Under the pieces are notes generated by a model, which had not been told where the DNA came from, did no database searches, and saw nothing but the letters and a program-made list of their open reading frames with translations. Positions 12,961 to 26,700 of a stretch of DNA of 64,000 nucleotides are shown in pieces. The stretch comes from Symbiodinium natans (lineage: Eukaryota > Sar > Dinophyceae > Suessiales > Symbiodiniaceae). The DNA lies in the NCBI GenBank assembly GCA_905221605.1, contig CAJNDS010001291.1, forward strand, positions 576,811 through 640,810. The letters run 5' to 3'. The position numbers and the translations under genes were made by a program. The stretch's first letter is position 1, and every line of letters begins with the position of its first letter.

Positions 12961-13574
12961 ACACGGGAAACTGGGTCCCCTTTTCCGGGGGGGGGGGGGG
13001 GGGCGAAGACGAAATCCGAAGACGAAATTTGAAGACGAAATTTGGCCCAGCCGAAATTAGGCCCTGAAGACGAAATTCGGCCCCTGAAGCCTAAATTCGG
13101 CCCTGAAGCCTAAATTGGGCCCTTGAAGCCTGCATAAAATGGCCCTGAATATCGTTTTCGGGGCCGAATTTCGTCTTCAGGAGCCATTTCGGCTTCAGGG
13201 CCGAGTTTCGTCTTCAGGGCTGAATTTAGGCTTCCAGCCCGAATTTCGTCTTCAGGAGCCGAATTTCGGCTTCAGGGCCGAATTTCGTCTTCAGCGGCCG
13301 AATTTCGTCTTCGGGGCCGAATTTCGTCTTCGGGGCCGAATTTCGGCTTCAGGGCCGAATTTCGTCTTCAGCGGCCGAATTTCGTCTTCGGGGCCGAATT
13401 TCGTCTTCGGGGCCGAATGTCGGCTTCAAGGGCCCAATTTAGGCTTCAGGGCCAAATTTGGGCCGAATTTCGTCTTCAGGGCCTAATTTCGGCTGGGCCG
13501 AATTTCGTCTTCAAATTTCGTCTTCGAATTTCGTCTTCGCCACCCCCGGAAAAGGGGACCCAGTTTCCCGGGTC
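12961..13574. repeat. Fold-back minisatellite with about 160-bp inverted arms
   Basis: The left arm (12,961-13,130) is nearly the exact reverse complement of the right arm (13,422-13,574). Both outer ends carry GGGAAACTGGGTCCCCTTTT or its complement. Arms and interior are built from an 18-20-bp unit, GGCCGAATTTCGTCTTCAG and variants. The unit lies in the complementary orientation in the left arm and forward from about 13,150 onward. A G run (12,988-13,003) accounts for part of the arm length difference. As single-stranded DNA or RNA it would form a large hairpin. Frames through it give meaningless repeats. Confidence 0.85.
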
Positions 13575-15474
13575 TCTGCATATATACACATAAATTATGT
13601 ATGTAGTCGGCAGTCGGGATGCCAGTCTCTCACCTTCCTGTGTAGCCATTAGCCGGAGCCAATCGACTTGCAAAGCGGAACGTTGCTCCATAGTCCGAGC
13701 TCAAAGAAATGTAGGTCTGTTGGTGTGTGGTTGGTTCAACGGTAGCCAAGTAGCAGATCAAAGTTCTCTCTGTCTTTTGCCTCCATGAAAGGAACATGCC
13801 ACACAGCCGAGAGGTCAAGCAAGATCCCGCATCCATGCGTAAGTTGCGGAAGCCGGATGCGGACGAAGCTCCAAGTCCTAACTTCGGTGCGAAGATTCGA
13901 AGATCTTGCAAGAACAGTTTCCGTTGCATGCTTCAGAACTTCAAACGCCAAGCTTCCGAAGTCGGTTGCTTCACACGCCCAATTACTGCCGATTCCTGCA
14001 GTCTGGTTGCTGCTTGTTTCTGCAAAGCTTGAGATTAGTTTTTCGGGCTCAGCTACCCTGATTACTTTGTCACCACGTGTCTGAGCATCACAAGTAACCT
14101 CGCTCATCCACGTGCCATGGGATGGCTGCACATTTCTCTTCATGAGCCTTTTTCCTTTGACCGGCTTGCAGCTTGAGCTTCAGGAGTCGTGATCCCCCGG
14201 GAAGGAGATGGAGGGCGTCCCTTGACAGAGCAGAGTTTGTCCAGCATCGCACAGAGAACGGTTACAAGTGAAGAGCAGGGCTCGAGTCAGCAACTAGCTG
14301 CGTGTGCGTCCTGGGTGGTGGTTCCTTTTGCAGCCTTGACCCATCTGGAGCCTGAGCCATGAGTTGCTGTGAATCGCCTCTAAGTTCGACACTCGAGCCT
14401 TCCCCGACGCACAGTAGCTCTATCTTGTCCACCGCGTCGCAGATGCACAGAGAGTTGGGAAGTGGAGTTTGGGGGGGTCGATGAGAAGGTTGGTGGTTTT
14501 CAATGGGTTTTGTTTGAGATTCAGGCGAGAAAGTGCTGACATAACAAAGCCACACAGTGCCATACGGAAGCTTCAATTTTGCAGGGGGTTAGGTTGGTAC
14601 GTGAGCGAAGATGTCAGACAGATTGCTTGTTCGCCATGGCATGTGATAGGATGGGAAACAGCTGCTTTCGTTTAACTGAACATGAAAGGGTGGATCCTAC
14701 GGTTACGCGCTGACACAGCTGGCTCATCTCAGCCAGGCCGACGCACTGCAGCTAGCGCCGAGGGGGGTTTGTCCTTCCAGAGTGGGAGTTTGGGCATCAC
14801 GCAAATCCCAGACAGTTTCAGGGACGCTGCTGCTTATTGCTTGCAGCTTTATCGGCAAAAAACCGTCGCTAGAGAACGGTTGCAATGAGAACCGGGCAAA
14901 TATTATATTGGATTTGGGGGGCTTGCGTAGAGTCATAGAGGCTGTGCATAGGTCGTTGAAGTTTATTCCGTTCCGTCCTCCTTGATGCTTCCGGGCCCTC
15001 ATTCACAATGCGGGCCTCTGAAAGTTATGGAAGAAGTTAGCGGCGAGCGTTGAGGATACAGCCAGTTGCGGTCACACCGCTGCAATCCGGTGCACCTCCA
15101 ACCCCCACAGCTGCCCATGAACCTTCAAAAAGTCTCCAAACAGTTACGGAACTGCAATCAGGCATTTAGCGAACAGAGAGCAAAACGAGCATCCTCAACT
15201 AGCCGAGGAAAGTGGCGAAGTTTCGCCAGAGACCTTCACTTGCGGAGTCAGGCGATTGTTCGTCAGAACACGCAAGTTTTCGGTTCGTGTTCGGTTCGTC
15301 AATGTTTAATTCGCGTTGACTTGAGAAGCTGCAGTCGGACATGAGCAGCCAGGGCATTGGACGAGTGAACCACAGACTGTTGCAGACTGCAGCGAAGGGT
15401 TTGTGAGAAGTTTGCCATGTACCCAGCCACTCTCTCACCAAGACATAGACACAAAGAGACACCCAGAGATGCAA
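13575..15474. other. Host DNA without recognisable gene
   Basis: Several overlapping short open frames on both strands occur (for example 13,736-14,143 minus), none with a recognisable motif. Confidence 0.5.
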
Positions 15475-16460
<986 letters not shown>

Positions 16461-17310
16461 CGTAAACAGATGAGTCACTGTTGACTTTGAATGTGTGTAC
16501 GCATGCTGGTGCAACCATGTCCTAAGACCCAACAGCCACTCCAGAAGCGTCCTATACTGTACCTGCTTCGCACGCAGCGTACATTTGGGAGGCTGTCAGA
16601 GGCTGGAACAGCTCCAAGAGGCGATGAGTTCGGCTTCAAGTTGTGCCTATAGTTTATGAAGACCTCAAAATCGTTTTCGGGACGTCTTAACTCGGTGTGG
16701 TGTTCTTGATTTGGACATGTTGGGCGAGCAGGCAGCTGGACGGGCCGCCATTGAATCCATTGTCGGATAGTATAGTCGTAAAGTTTCAAGGAGGAACCCA
16801 CAACAGTGACTGGATCAGAACTGCCCCATATCCCCAAAGTTGATTCGAAGAGTGTCTCTGGGTCGGGGCGTCTTTCGATTAGTTCAAAAGGTCCTTGTCT
16901 TCGACTTTTGATGACACTAGCAAAAACACATAGCCTTTAGAGTGGTCTACGAAAGACTGGCGAAATTTGCCGCGGAAGACTACATATGCGCCAAAGTTCT
17001 GACGTCATTCTCTATTGGTTGGTAGCATAGCAGGCAGCACGGCAATCGTTGAGTCGGATGACTCCAGCGAGTCCTCGCAAGACATGAGCCTCGAGTGCAT
17101 CTCGGACTCGGACTTGCCGGGGCCCAAGACTGCAGTTGACGAGACCCAAGGCTGAGGACGTTGAGCGCCAGCATGCTTCTGGGCCCCAGAGTTGCTCCAA
17201 AGGCATCAAAGTGTAACGGAGAGGAACGAGATCAAAGTGCGCTTTCCAAGCCTGAAGACTCCCTGTCAGCCCGTCTTGACTTTGCCGATCCAATTCCAGA
17301 AAAGTCAACC
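16461..17310. other. Host DNA, one possible acidic exon
   Basis: A stop-ended frame at about 17,042-17,155 (plus) reads VESDDSSESSQDMSLE and on to SDLPGPKTAVDETQG. This is an acidic, Ser-rich segment that looks coding but has no known family. No other exon is recognised in this stretch. Confidence 0.3.
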
Positions 17311-17403
17311 CTGGATCCTAAGTTGATTCTACAGATTCTACACAGTGCCACAGGTTCGATGTGGAGCCCGACGTGTCCCGCGGATCTCAAGGCGGAGCCA
17401 TGA
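17311..17403 (+). CDS. Possible exon of a 3-hydroxyisobutyrate-dehydrogenase-like enzyme
   Basis: The frame reads LDPKLILQILHSATGSMW and runs to a TGA stop at 17,401-17,403. This resembles the C-domain segment of 3-hydroxyisobutyrate dehydrogenases (LDPK, helix, then SG-x-x-W), enzymes of mitochondrial valine breakdown. The match covers about 18 residues only. The NAD-binding domain and the remaining C-terminal exons were not found. If real, the stop directly after this segment would make it a truncated or broken copy. A chance match cannot be ruled out. Confidence 0.25.
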   Translation: MDPKLILQILHSATGSMWSPTCPADLKAEP

Positions 17404-20400
17404 GGATGTACGTTAAATGGGCCTTTGAGAGCGGTACTTTTGAAGTTATACATACATGCATAGACATACATAGTTAGACATATATATATATAGAAATATA
17501 TTTTGCATATATGTGTATATGTGTCCCGAGGGTCCACAAAGCCCGCTAAAGACGCATCAACAATTTGAAGCACAGCTTTCTTGTCCATTCAAGAACGCTC
17601 AACATTAGAATGCTTTCGCCAAGCGAGTTGCACAATGCAGCAGTCATGTCCTTTGACTTTAAAAGTCAATCTCCCCACCTTCCTATAGTTGCCAGACTGT
17701 TGCATGACATTTGCTGGTCCTTCAAGTTAAATTGAAATTTCTCACATTAGAAAGCAAGTCTGCCTTTCCAGCTCCGGGTTGCTGATTTTCACATCGGTAA
17801 CTAAATTCTTGAACCTCTGCCAACACGAGCTCGAATTGATTGAACTCTGAAACTCTAAATTGGGGGGGGGGGGGGCTCACTCAATCTTTGTTTGCAGACT
17901 TGAATGATATGAGTCACTTCTTGTGTTCCAAAGAAGTTGCAAACATGTTTGGGTTTCGAAAGTTCGAAGACCTTTGCACCTCCAGAAAAGCCTGGCATTC
18001 TTGTTGTGATTTCTAGCACCCTGAGAGTGTTGGCATGCACAGGGCAATTGTCGAGTGGGGCCCGTGCACATGCTGCAAGCGACATGCCCGGAGAGTCGGA
18101 GTGTGCACGGGGCAGCGGGGAGCTTTGAAGGACTTAAGAGTTGAGACAGAAAGTGCCATTCAGGTGGCAAGTGCCACATGACAACACCCATGAAGTTGTG
18201 AGCCCCGAGACCCGAAAAGCATCCCGAGCAAGGCTCTGCAATGACAGCGACCCGGACTGAGCCGATTCAGGCCTGGTGCTTGCATAAAGGGCGTCGTCGT
18301 CGTGCACCAAATCGTTAGAGGTTTCAGACGCCCAACTCCCCAGTCTTGGAGGCTTATGCAGCCCAGGTTTAGGCCTCCCTGCCCTTCCAAAATCTCTCTC
18401 TCTGTCTCTCGTTTTGTCACTGACGGGTCAGAGATGGAGTTTTGGCATTGGACCATTGGTTCTTTGTTGAAGTGGGCAGTACTGCAGAATCCTGCTCCGA
18501 AGCGCTTGGAGCCTCATATGACACAGAGAAGCCTAGGATCAATGTCCAAGTCTGATCTGATTCTGGTTTGGAGGTTCGTTTGGGAGAGAGCAGTTCCCAC
18601 ACGTGCTCGAGTTTTTCAAGGGTGCATGGGGCTCCCGCAGCCAATGGCATGGGTTTGCTCTGGAAAGTGCGGGCAGGTAACGGAAGTGCACCGCGCAGAG
18701 GGGTACAGCAGCTGCGTGCAGAGCTGAGTTGGGTGTCCGACGTAGACAGGCGAGTCTGATGCGGACTGCGTCGGGTGGTTCCGCTGCTAAAAACATGTTG
18801 CGCCATCAAGCGCAATGGATCGTGAACTTGCGACGTGTCCGGGTTGTCAGTGGCCATTGTGATGGTGACGATTAAAAAGACATGCACGCATCTGCCAAGC
18901 CCAGGCCAACGCCGCGCCTAGCGACCCACCACCTGCAGAAAGCCTTTCTTTACCAGCCGCAGCCTGCCTGAACCCAACATTATGCAGACGGCCTTGCACA
19001 GCTGCCCTCAAGCGCTGTGCCTAGTGACCTTGTTACAACTGTTTGAGTTTGTTGCACCGAGCTGGCGAAGTTGCCATGCGCCTTCTCGGCAGCAGCCTGA
19101 AGTGCTGCTCCATGTCATGAGGCTTTCATCCTCGTCATAGTCAATATGTCTACGCATATAGACGAAGCATTCAACTTGTCCCTTGTCGCAGCAGGGAATC
19201 ATGCCAGTCAGCTAATGCTTACACAGAGAGGCGTGATTGCTGTCGAATTTGGAGAACCGCAACTGCATGCAACTGCATTTTAACAACCTGTTTGTCTTTG
19301 AGGCAAGCTTCGAAGCGAGTCATCAGCGTTCCCGCACCTGGGGAAGCATCAGCTTTGCACCGCCACAGCCTGCAAATGCAACTCGGCTCACTATATGGAC
19401 CACGTTCCAAGGTCCAATATGACTCGGATCAGTTGCATCCTGCACTCTTGGCAGAGCAGAGAAATCGCTCCGAAGCATATCCTGAGAGGTATTGAACGTA
19501 TGACTCAGCCCCGAAGCCACAACAGGTCTTTGCACGGGAGGACCTTTGCAGGTCTTGATATCAAATCACCGGGCGCTAGGTACAATGTTCAGCACCGGGA
19601 TGTTGGACGGAAAGCCAGAACCCAAAACATTGCCAACCCTTCAGACGGAGTCACAGCCAGCTAGACCAACCGCTGCCCGAACAGCGGTTCTGAGGCCGGG
19701 CGCTTGACGGTTCCCTCCAAAGAGTCGCCGCTGAAGCGGAGGTCCATGAGACGTCTCCAGACCATGCCCGCAGGTGCACAAGGGGACTGCAGGTGTCCGA
19801 AGTTGGCGGATCTCAGACTCAAGTGCCAAGGATTGGGTCTTGAGTTCGGGGGGGCACGATACTTCGTCAGCAACGGGTTGCAGCGCAGGATACAGATGTT
19901 GTTCCAAAAAAGGAGATGCAGAGATCCAGACTGATCCTGACAACCAGAAGAGTGGAACTTTTTGAGATGGGTTCTGGTCTTTGGGTGCTTGGTCAAGGTC
20001 TCAGTCACGCGAAGCCCCTCGAAGTTCCATAAAAAGTTGCATATTGTGACTATTTGTCCGTTCCACGCAGGCACGAGCGATGAGGACTATAGCTCTGCGA
20101 CCTTGGACCCGGCCGTGGAGGGCAGGCAGACATGCATGGACTGTCAAGATCTCTCTTGCAATATGTACTGACATGGCTTGCCTTGCTGCAGGAAGAGACT
20201 GGTCTAAGATCAGGTGTTTCAGGATCTAGCGTATATAGCTGGCTGGCTAGTGCTTGCGGTTTGCCATAATTGTTCGCGCTTGATGCCTGCAAAGCTTAAG
20301 ACATAGCTTTTCCATCATCGGCACTGCACCGAAGGCATTCTGGCCGGTATTAGCAAAGACAGGCCAGAGATCTGTCCAGGTCTCATTAGATGGAGCAAGG

Positions 20401-20648
20401 AAGGACCGAAACGAAATTGGAAACCCTGACCCGAGTAACGTTCAGGCCTGTATTTGCGCACTGGAAAGGCGCAGAAGCACCCAATAAAGGGATCCATGGC
20501 CCCGTACTAGTAGCCTGCCTTAGTTTGACTTGTTCGACCCGCAAAATCCTGCAAACAAAGCCCGAACGATGCCTCACGGCAGAACTCGAAGCCCAACAGA
20601 TTTTGTTGCGGGGCCCGTGAGTTCAGGGTCTGAGGCTCAAGTCCCCTT
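17404..20648. other. Host DNA without recognisable gene
   Basis: Contains a TA-rich patch (17,478-17,525) and a G run (17,863-17,875). Open frames of up to 156 codons (18,417-18,887, minus) have no motif known to me. Confidence 0.5.
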
Positions 20649-20744
20649 ATGTTTGCGGCAAGTTCTGCAAGTCCTCTCAGCAGCAGCAGGTCCATTAAGC
20701 ACTTGGAAGATCGCAAGATCTACGACGTGTACTACTGGGAGGAG
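20649..20744 (+). CDS. Kinase exon 1 (N-terminus)
   Basis: Runs from ATG at 20,649 to GAG, giving a Ser-rich start and LEDRKIYDVYYWEE. The next bases are GC (20,745), taken as the intron donor. Joining to 21,193 in phase 0 gives YYWEEVIQEDGDGGKVV. The ATG is the first in frame after a plausible leader but could be internal to a longer exon. Confidence 0.6.
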
Positions 20745-23700
20745 GCGCGTGAACAGCAGCTCGCAAAAGGTTGGAAGAGTGGCCTTGTTTGCAACCTCGA
20801 CCTGTCAACAAGCTGCCAAAATACTGACATCGGAATGGCAAAGTGCCTCTAAATCGTGCGAAGTGTTGCCTGCACAGAATAGTTCCGCTCCCCTCCATCG
20901 GCCAGCCATTCGTACTAGCAAGCTTTATACGGTTCAGGATAATCTAAAATCAAGCTAAATCAAACCTAAGCCCCTGGAAGGTGTTGTCCGTGTTCTGTTT
21001 TGCTCCGGGGAAGCGGGTGCAATCGACAATAGCGAAAGTCGAATTCTGCAATAACCATCACAACACACGAACGGCCTGGGAACCCGCTTGCTTGCCAGAG
21101 CCGCTGCTCTTGAAGTGAGCTTTTAACGCGGAATAGCCGCACTTAACATGTCAAATGCCCGCACCATGAGTTGTACTGGGCAGCTTCCGCAGGTCATTCA
21201 GGAGGATGGCGATGGTGGGAAAGTTGTCTTTTGCAGGAAGAAGGAGGACGAGGCCGACAGCTGCATGATGCGAAACCTGAGTCGCATGTCGGTCGTCAGC
21301 CCAAGGGAAGCTGCAAGCGCTTGTGGCACGAACCACGTCTCCGCACTCCAAACCCACATGCACAAAGCTGCCACCCCTGGACAATACCTGTTGTGTAACT
21401 GAATTGAGCACTAACCTTCACCTTCGACGGAGGGCAAAGGTGCAGAATAGTTTGCTTGACCACAGAGATCGGTCGTCAACAAACATCGTCAACATCGATC
21501 TAAGGTGGTGTCGTTAACACTCTGAAGCAGTACTTAAAGGAAGGCCCCCAATCCCGAACCCCGAGCTGAATAAACCCGGTCTTGACAGCAAAATCAGACT
21601 TAACTCCAAGGCAAGAAGCATCATTATCAGTGTGCTTTGCGCGTCCTTGACTGCCAGGTTGGCAGCGAGTTCAACATGGTGATGAAAATCAAGTCCAAGC
21701 TGAGCCTCCAGCACCCTGCTGGCATTCAGCAGGCCAGAGCGGCAAGATATTGTGCTAGTTAAGACTATGCCATTAAGACTATGATAAAGCTCGAGCAGCA
21801 AAGAGAGACGGGCTTGGGTGCTTGCACACTGGATCGCTCCCAACTCAACATTGGGCAAGACTTGCAGCACACGTGTATATCACGCTAGTGCAGCTGTCAA
21901 TGACAGGCACTATTGTGAGCTGTGATCGACACGACTCGCCAAGTAACTCTTCGCAATGCTTGGAGTTCGGATCCTGATGGCTGACAGCCCCAACGTCTCT
22001 CGAGTCAAAGTCACAAGAAGCGTATCGGAACCTAAGGGTTTGGTTTCGGACAACCCTAGTAATTTTTCCCTTTGCACAGTGAGATTCAGAAGCCACTATC
22101 ATCTAGCTTTCGGGCTTAACTTATAAGGTTACCACCCAGGGGGTCCACGGGGTGCTACGTCGATATCTCAGTCTGGACCGATTCAATTCCGCACAGCAGT
22201 TCTGCACGACTTTCGGAGCCTTCTTCTCAAGTGCCTCACCGAAGGGATTTCAGGGCCTTGTCCGTTTGCCCTTCCTTTGTGAATTCACAAGCCCACTGGA
22301 GTGCTCAGGAAAGAAGGCTTCGCGGTACAATACAGACAAGTGCCTTGGACTGTCGGCTGAAGCTTTAAAACTTTGATCAAGTCTTCCAGCCCTTCACAAG
22401 GATCCATGCCTTGATCTTTCCTGCGGGGAGGAATTTGTTCTTCGGGTTCCAGCCCTCTGAAACTTTCAGAGGTCCCTCCAAGGCTGAGGCAGACTTGCTT
22501 TGGTTCCACCATCTTGTTCGAGGCTTAGGGGCTTAAGGGGGCCTTAGGGGGGGTTCCGCATTCAGGGTCTCCAACGATCGCCGAGACCTGTGCATGTTTC
22601 GTGATTCCGTCTCTGCTGAATTGGTCGTGCACGTTTGCAAAAACCAATTCCCCAAGCCCCTCTTTCAAAAGGGGTATAAGCAGACCAGACTGCGCGCGCT
22701 GCCAGCACACTGCGGACAATGTTTTTACTTGACACCTGCTCACATGTTGAAAGAGAGTCGCGCTCGGTGTGCTCGAAACTGTCATCGCTCTTGGACGCCT
22801 GGGCTCGTGAAATGCAACACCGTCGTCGATGTTGGACGTCTGGGCTGGATGCGAAACCGTCGTCACTTTTGGATGTCTGGGCTCACATGGTCTTTCACTG
22901 TTTGGGGTCTTCGCCGGCATACTTAACGGATCTCCCCAAGTCAGTTCATGTATGCAGCAGAAGTCAGCTCATGTTCTGGAGTGCTTCCCAAGAAAGCCTC
23001 ACTACGCTTCCAGGCTTCTCACAGTCCGCTCAACTATTTCTAGTATTTGTAGTGCATATGCGGTTAACCAGTATTCAAAAAAATCTCCAGAACCAGCGGT
23101 GGCTCATCCCGTATCCCTTCTCAGTTTGCTTCAGGTTGTCGCGTTTGTGGCTGGTGGGGTAGGGGGTCGGCTTCTCATGCAAGTCCATCAACGTCCACGG
23201 TCTTCGCGTAAAACCTCGACCCCGAGTGGCCCAGGTCATCATCAAGATGCTGTCTTTGCCGCCCCATCCCGGCATAATGCCCATTGAGGAGGCCGGTCGC
23301 TCGATAGGGGAGCTCCTGGGGACCGTTGCCTGTTCGGGGTTTCATCATGAGAGTTTTTAATGAGCACGCTGGTGGGGGACCGTGGCTTCGCTCTGACCGT
23401 ATGTTTGCTGCTCCCTGTTCCCAGCAGTGGTGTCCATTCAGGCACCAAAAACACGAAGGCATGTCGATAGATCGCCGGAGAGTGCACCTCTGGGCGGGTG
23501 AGAAGCTTGCATAGTGACAAAACCTGGCGGCAATGATGTTGTTTGAACGGTTTCTAACATTAAAGATTTGGAAGATTCTCTTACAGACTCATGCCTCGCT
23601 GGTAGGTCTCTCTGCCAGGCCCTGCCATCTCAAATTCAGGCCCGGAAACCACCGAAACCCAGCACTTGAGGCCTTGGAAGACGATGCATTTTACTACGCC

Positions 23701-26700
23701 CAGCGCTGAGTCGTAGCGTTGTAGCAGTAGCCCAGAGGCTTGCAGGTTCAGGGTGGGGCCTGGGAAGTGTAATATGCGGATTCAGTGGGTTTTCGAGTCC
23801 AAATTGGTTTCGGGGCCGATGGCTGGAGGAGTTTTTGCTCTTGTCGCGTCTCACAAACTAAAGAGGGTTTGGGATGGGTGGCAGTGCTTTTGTCTGTAGT
23901 ACTGTACGTAAGACTTTGATAGCTCAGATCCTCCACTATCTGCCTCAGCTGCTCCAGGTCGTCTCCCCTCGGGCCACCAGCAGCTTTTTTTCCGGATTGC
24001 TCGTGGAGTTTGAGGACGAAGCTTCGGGATCGTGGAATCCCCCTGATGAATGAAAACTGTGCCTGATGTTAGTACGACAGGATCGACTTGAATGCGTTGC
24101 TTCAGAGTTGCAGATGAAGCCTTAGCTACTTGCTTCCGGCCATTCGCAACACTGCGTGCCAATGCCACTCACTGTTGCCATCGTAGCATCCATAAGCATC
24201 TGGAAATCGCCAAGTCCGACGTCTCAGATTCCCGCAGCAAGGGTGCGAGCCCTGTTCAGGATGGTGTGGTGCCAGAAGCGGCTTTGAGGACCCCGGCGAA
24301 GTGGGGCAGAGATTTTCCGGTAATGGATCCAAAGCTGTCCCGGCTCATAAGATGCAACGTTGCAGCGCACCTTGAGTCAGATTCTGGTATTAGCACGCTC
24401 ATGAGGCATGGCCCAAACATGCGAGGTAGGTCGCCTGAACATCCATGACTGGCCGATACTGCCGTTTAACACGCGTGTTGAAGAGTGAATTGCCAAATGC
24501 CAATGAGCTGAGTGTTTCCACCTCTTTTCATGACGAAAGGAGTCTCTTGAGGGACGTATTGGAAGCCCTCGAGCACCTGCATAGCCACAGAGTGCCGCCT
24601 GGCCGCATGCAGAGATCTGTTTATACGGGATTCTTGGCAACTGCATGTGTCCGCTTGTCCCAAATCTTTCAACCACCCAGACCCGAGGTTGCACCGAGAT
24701 ATCAAGCCAGACAACATGGTGCTACAGGCCGTCATACCTGGGTTTTCATGGCTTCGGGGTGTGCAAATCCGAAATCCGAACCTGACATGGACAAGTGGTG
24801 AGTAGAGTCTGAGTAGAGTTCCTGGGAATGGAGCTACATTGTGCCTCTGCCGAAGTCGAAGCCGAAGTCCTTACAAAATCTCAGGACAGCCAAAATTTGC
24901 CCGGACACGAAGAACCCTCCCATGCCTCAGCGGCGTATAGGTGGTTGAGCTCAGGGTCTAGGATCGATAGTCGAGTGTGATGTGGCAAGACATTTAGTGC
25001 TCAGCATGCATGTGTCGAGTCAGTGAAGTATACCGCCATTTTGCTCCAGAATTGACGTTCATGGATTCATCGAAATCATGGATGTCAGGCAACTTAGTTG
25101 TGCCTTATTCCTCTCCCTTGCTCAGAAGAGCATTATTGCTCTTTCATGACGAGGCATACACAAGAAGGATGGGAGAGTAGGAAATGTTCCCCTTCTGCAT
25201 CCATAAAGAGGCAAACAGGGCAAAAGGGGAAAGCAGGAGGAGGATTTTTCCCAGCTCTCCTGTTTTCCCCTTCTGAACTCTTTAATTCCGCTTTCCGCTC
25301 CCCTTCCCTTCTTCAACCATTAAGGTGAGGGGACAAGACAGAAGAAAGGAAAAAGAGAAGGAAAAAGATAGTATCACACAAGGAAGAGGAAACTTCTCCA
25401 TTTCTCTTGGAGTTCCTGGTTGTGCTGTGTTCTTCCGCGTCTGGTCTGTGAGAAAAAGAAAGAGCGCGTAGTTTTCAGCAGCGGTAGCTGTGCAGATGAA
25501 TGGGAGATAAGGGGACACAAGGGACGGCGATCTTCCCTGAAGGCCTGCACGGACGAGGCGACCGGTGAGAAGACGAGGATGGGAAACCGGAAACCCGCGT
25601 CGTATTTGTTTTTCTTTTTTCAGCTTGCAGGAGAGTGGTTCTCATCGACTTCGACCACGCTGATCCGGACTTTATGAATTCATGTGATGAGGACCAGAAT
25701 GTTCTTCGATGCTCCACATGTAAAGAGATGTAAAGGGCTTATAGGAGGGAAGTCCATTGTGCTTGCCTGCTTGCGTGACACTTTCGCCGTCACTGCTGCG
25801 ACTTGGTTGCGGAGGGAATGCCGATTCCCCAAGCCGAACTGCAGACTGCTGGCGTTCTTCGCATCATTTTCCTGAAATCTCAACCATCCTCAGCTTTGTG
25901 TGCGATGTTGTAATTTGTATTGGGGCAGGCCTTCGAGAAAGTGCCATTTTCTGGAAGCTTCCTCTGGAACTAAAAGCTCGGACTTCGGGTGCATGCTGAC
26001 AAAAGCACCGCGTCGAATGGCTGACATGTATATATATATATATGTATGTATATATATATATGTATATATGTATACATATATAAATATACATAGATGTACA
26101 GTTTCCGGACAGACCTTCGACAGTTGCCTTGCCTGCCTTGATCGACCGTTGAGCAGCACAGGCCTCGCCTGACATGTCCGAGCTGTCAGGGTCCGACTTC
26201 GCCCTAGCATACAGCAAGGTGCAAGCATCGTTTGGGAGACACGAGCTAGATTGTATGCGAGACGTGCCACATCCGGAAGCGCATGCCAGGAACGTAAGGG
26301 CAGCAGAATTCGGGGGGATTCAAGAACGCGGTATCCGCTTCTCCCTTCATGCCATTTTTCCCGGCCCAGTAATATAGCAGACTTCTGCCAAAGGTGCATC
26401 GCAAAGCAAAGTAAAGTATTCAGCTGAAGCTAGGCAGACGAAGGAGATGAGTTCTATCTTGTTTTTGGGCGGCTATTGGTACTCTCGAATTGACGTCCAA
26501 GTGTTCCTGCTTGCAGTTGATGTGCACTTTATCGGTAAAACTTGTCGCTGTGTGAAAACTGATCTTGGCAGAATGTTTACACCGCGGACAAGGGATCATG
26601 AGAGTGACCTTAACTGCATGTCCTCCCGTGCACCACCTGCCCATGACAGGACCGAATATATGGCACTCGACGCTTCAATGCACCAGAACCTCGGAGGAGA

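Noticed and set aside
20632-20639. GGCTCAAG before the kinase start, resembling the 3' end of the dinoflagellate spliced leader
   Set aside because: Only eight bases match, the gene still has introns, and the leader is added to RNA and is not expected in an intron-bearing gene copy.
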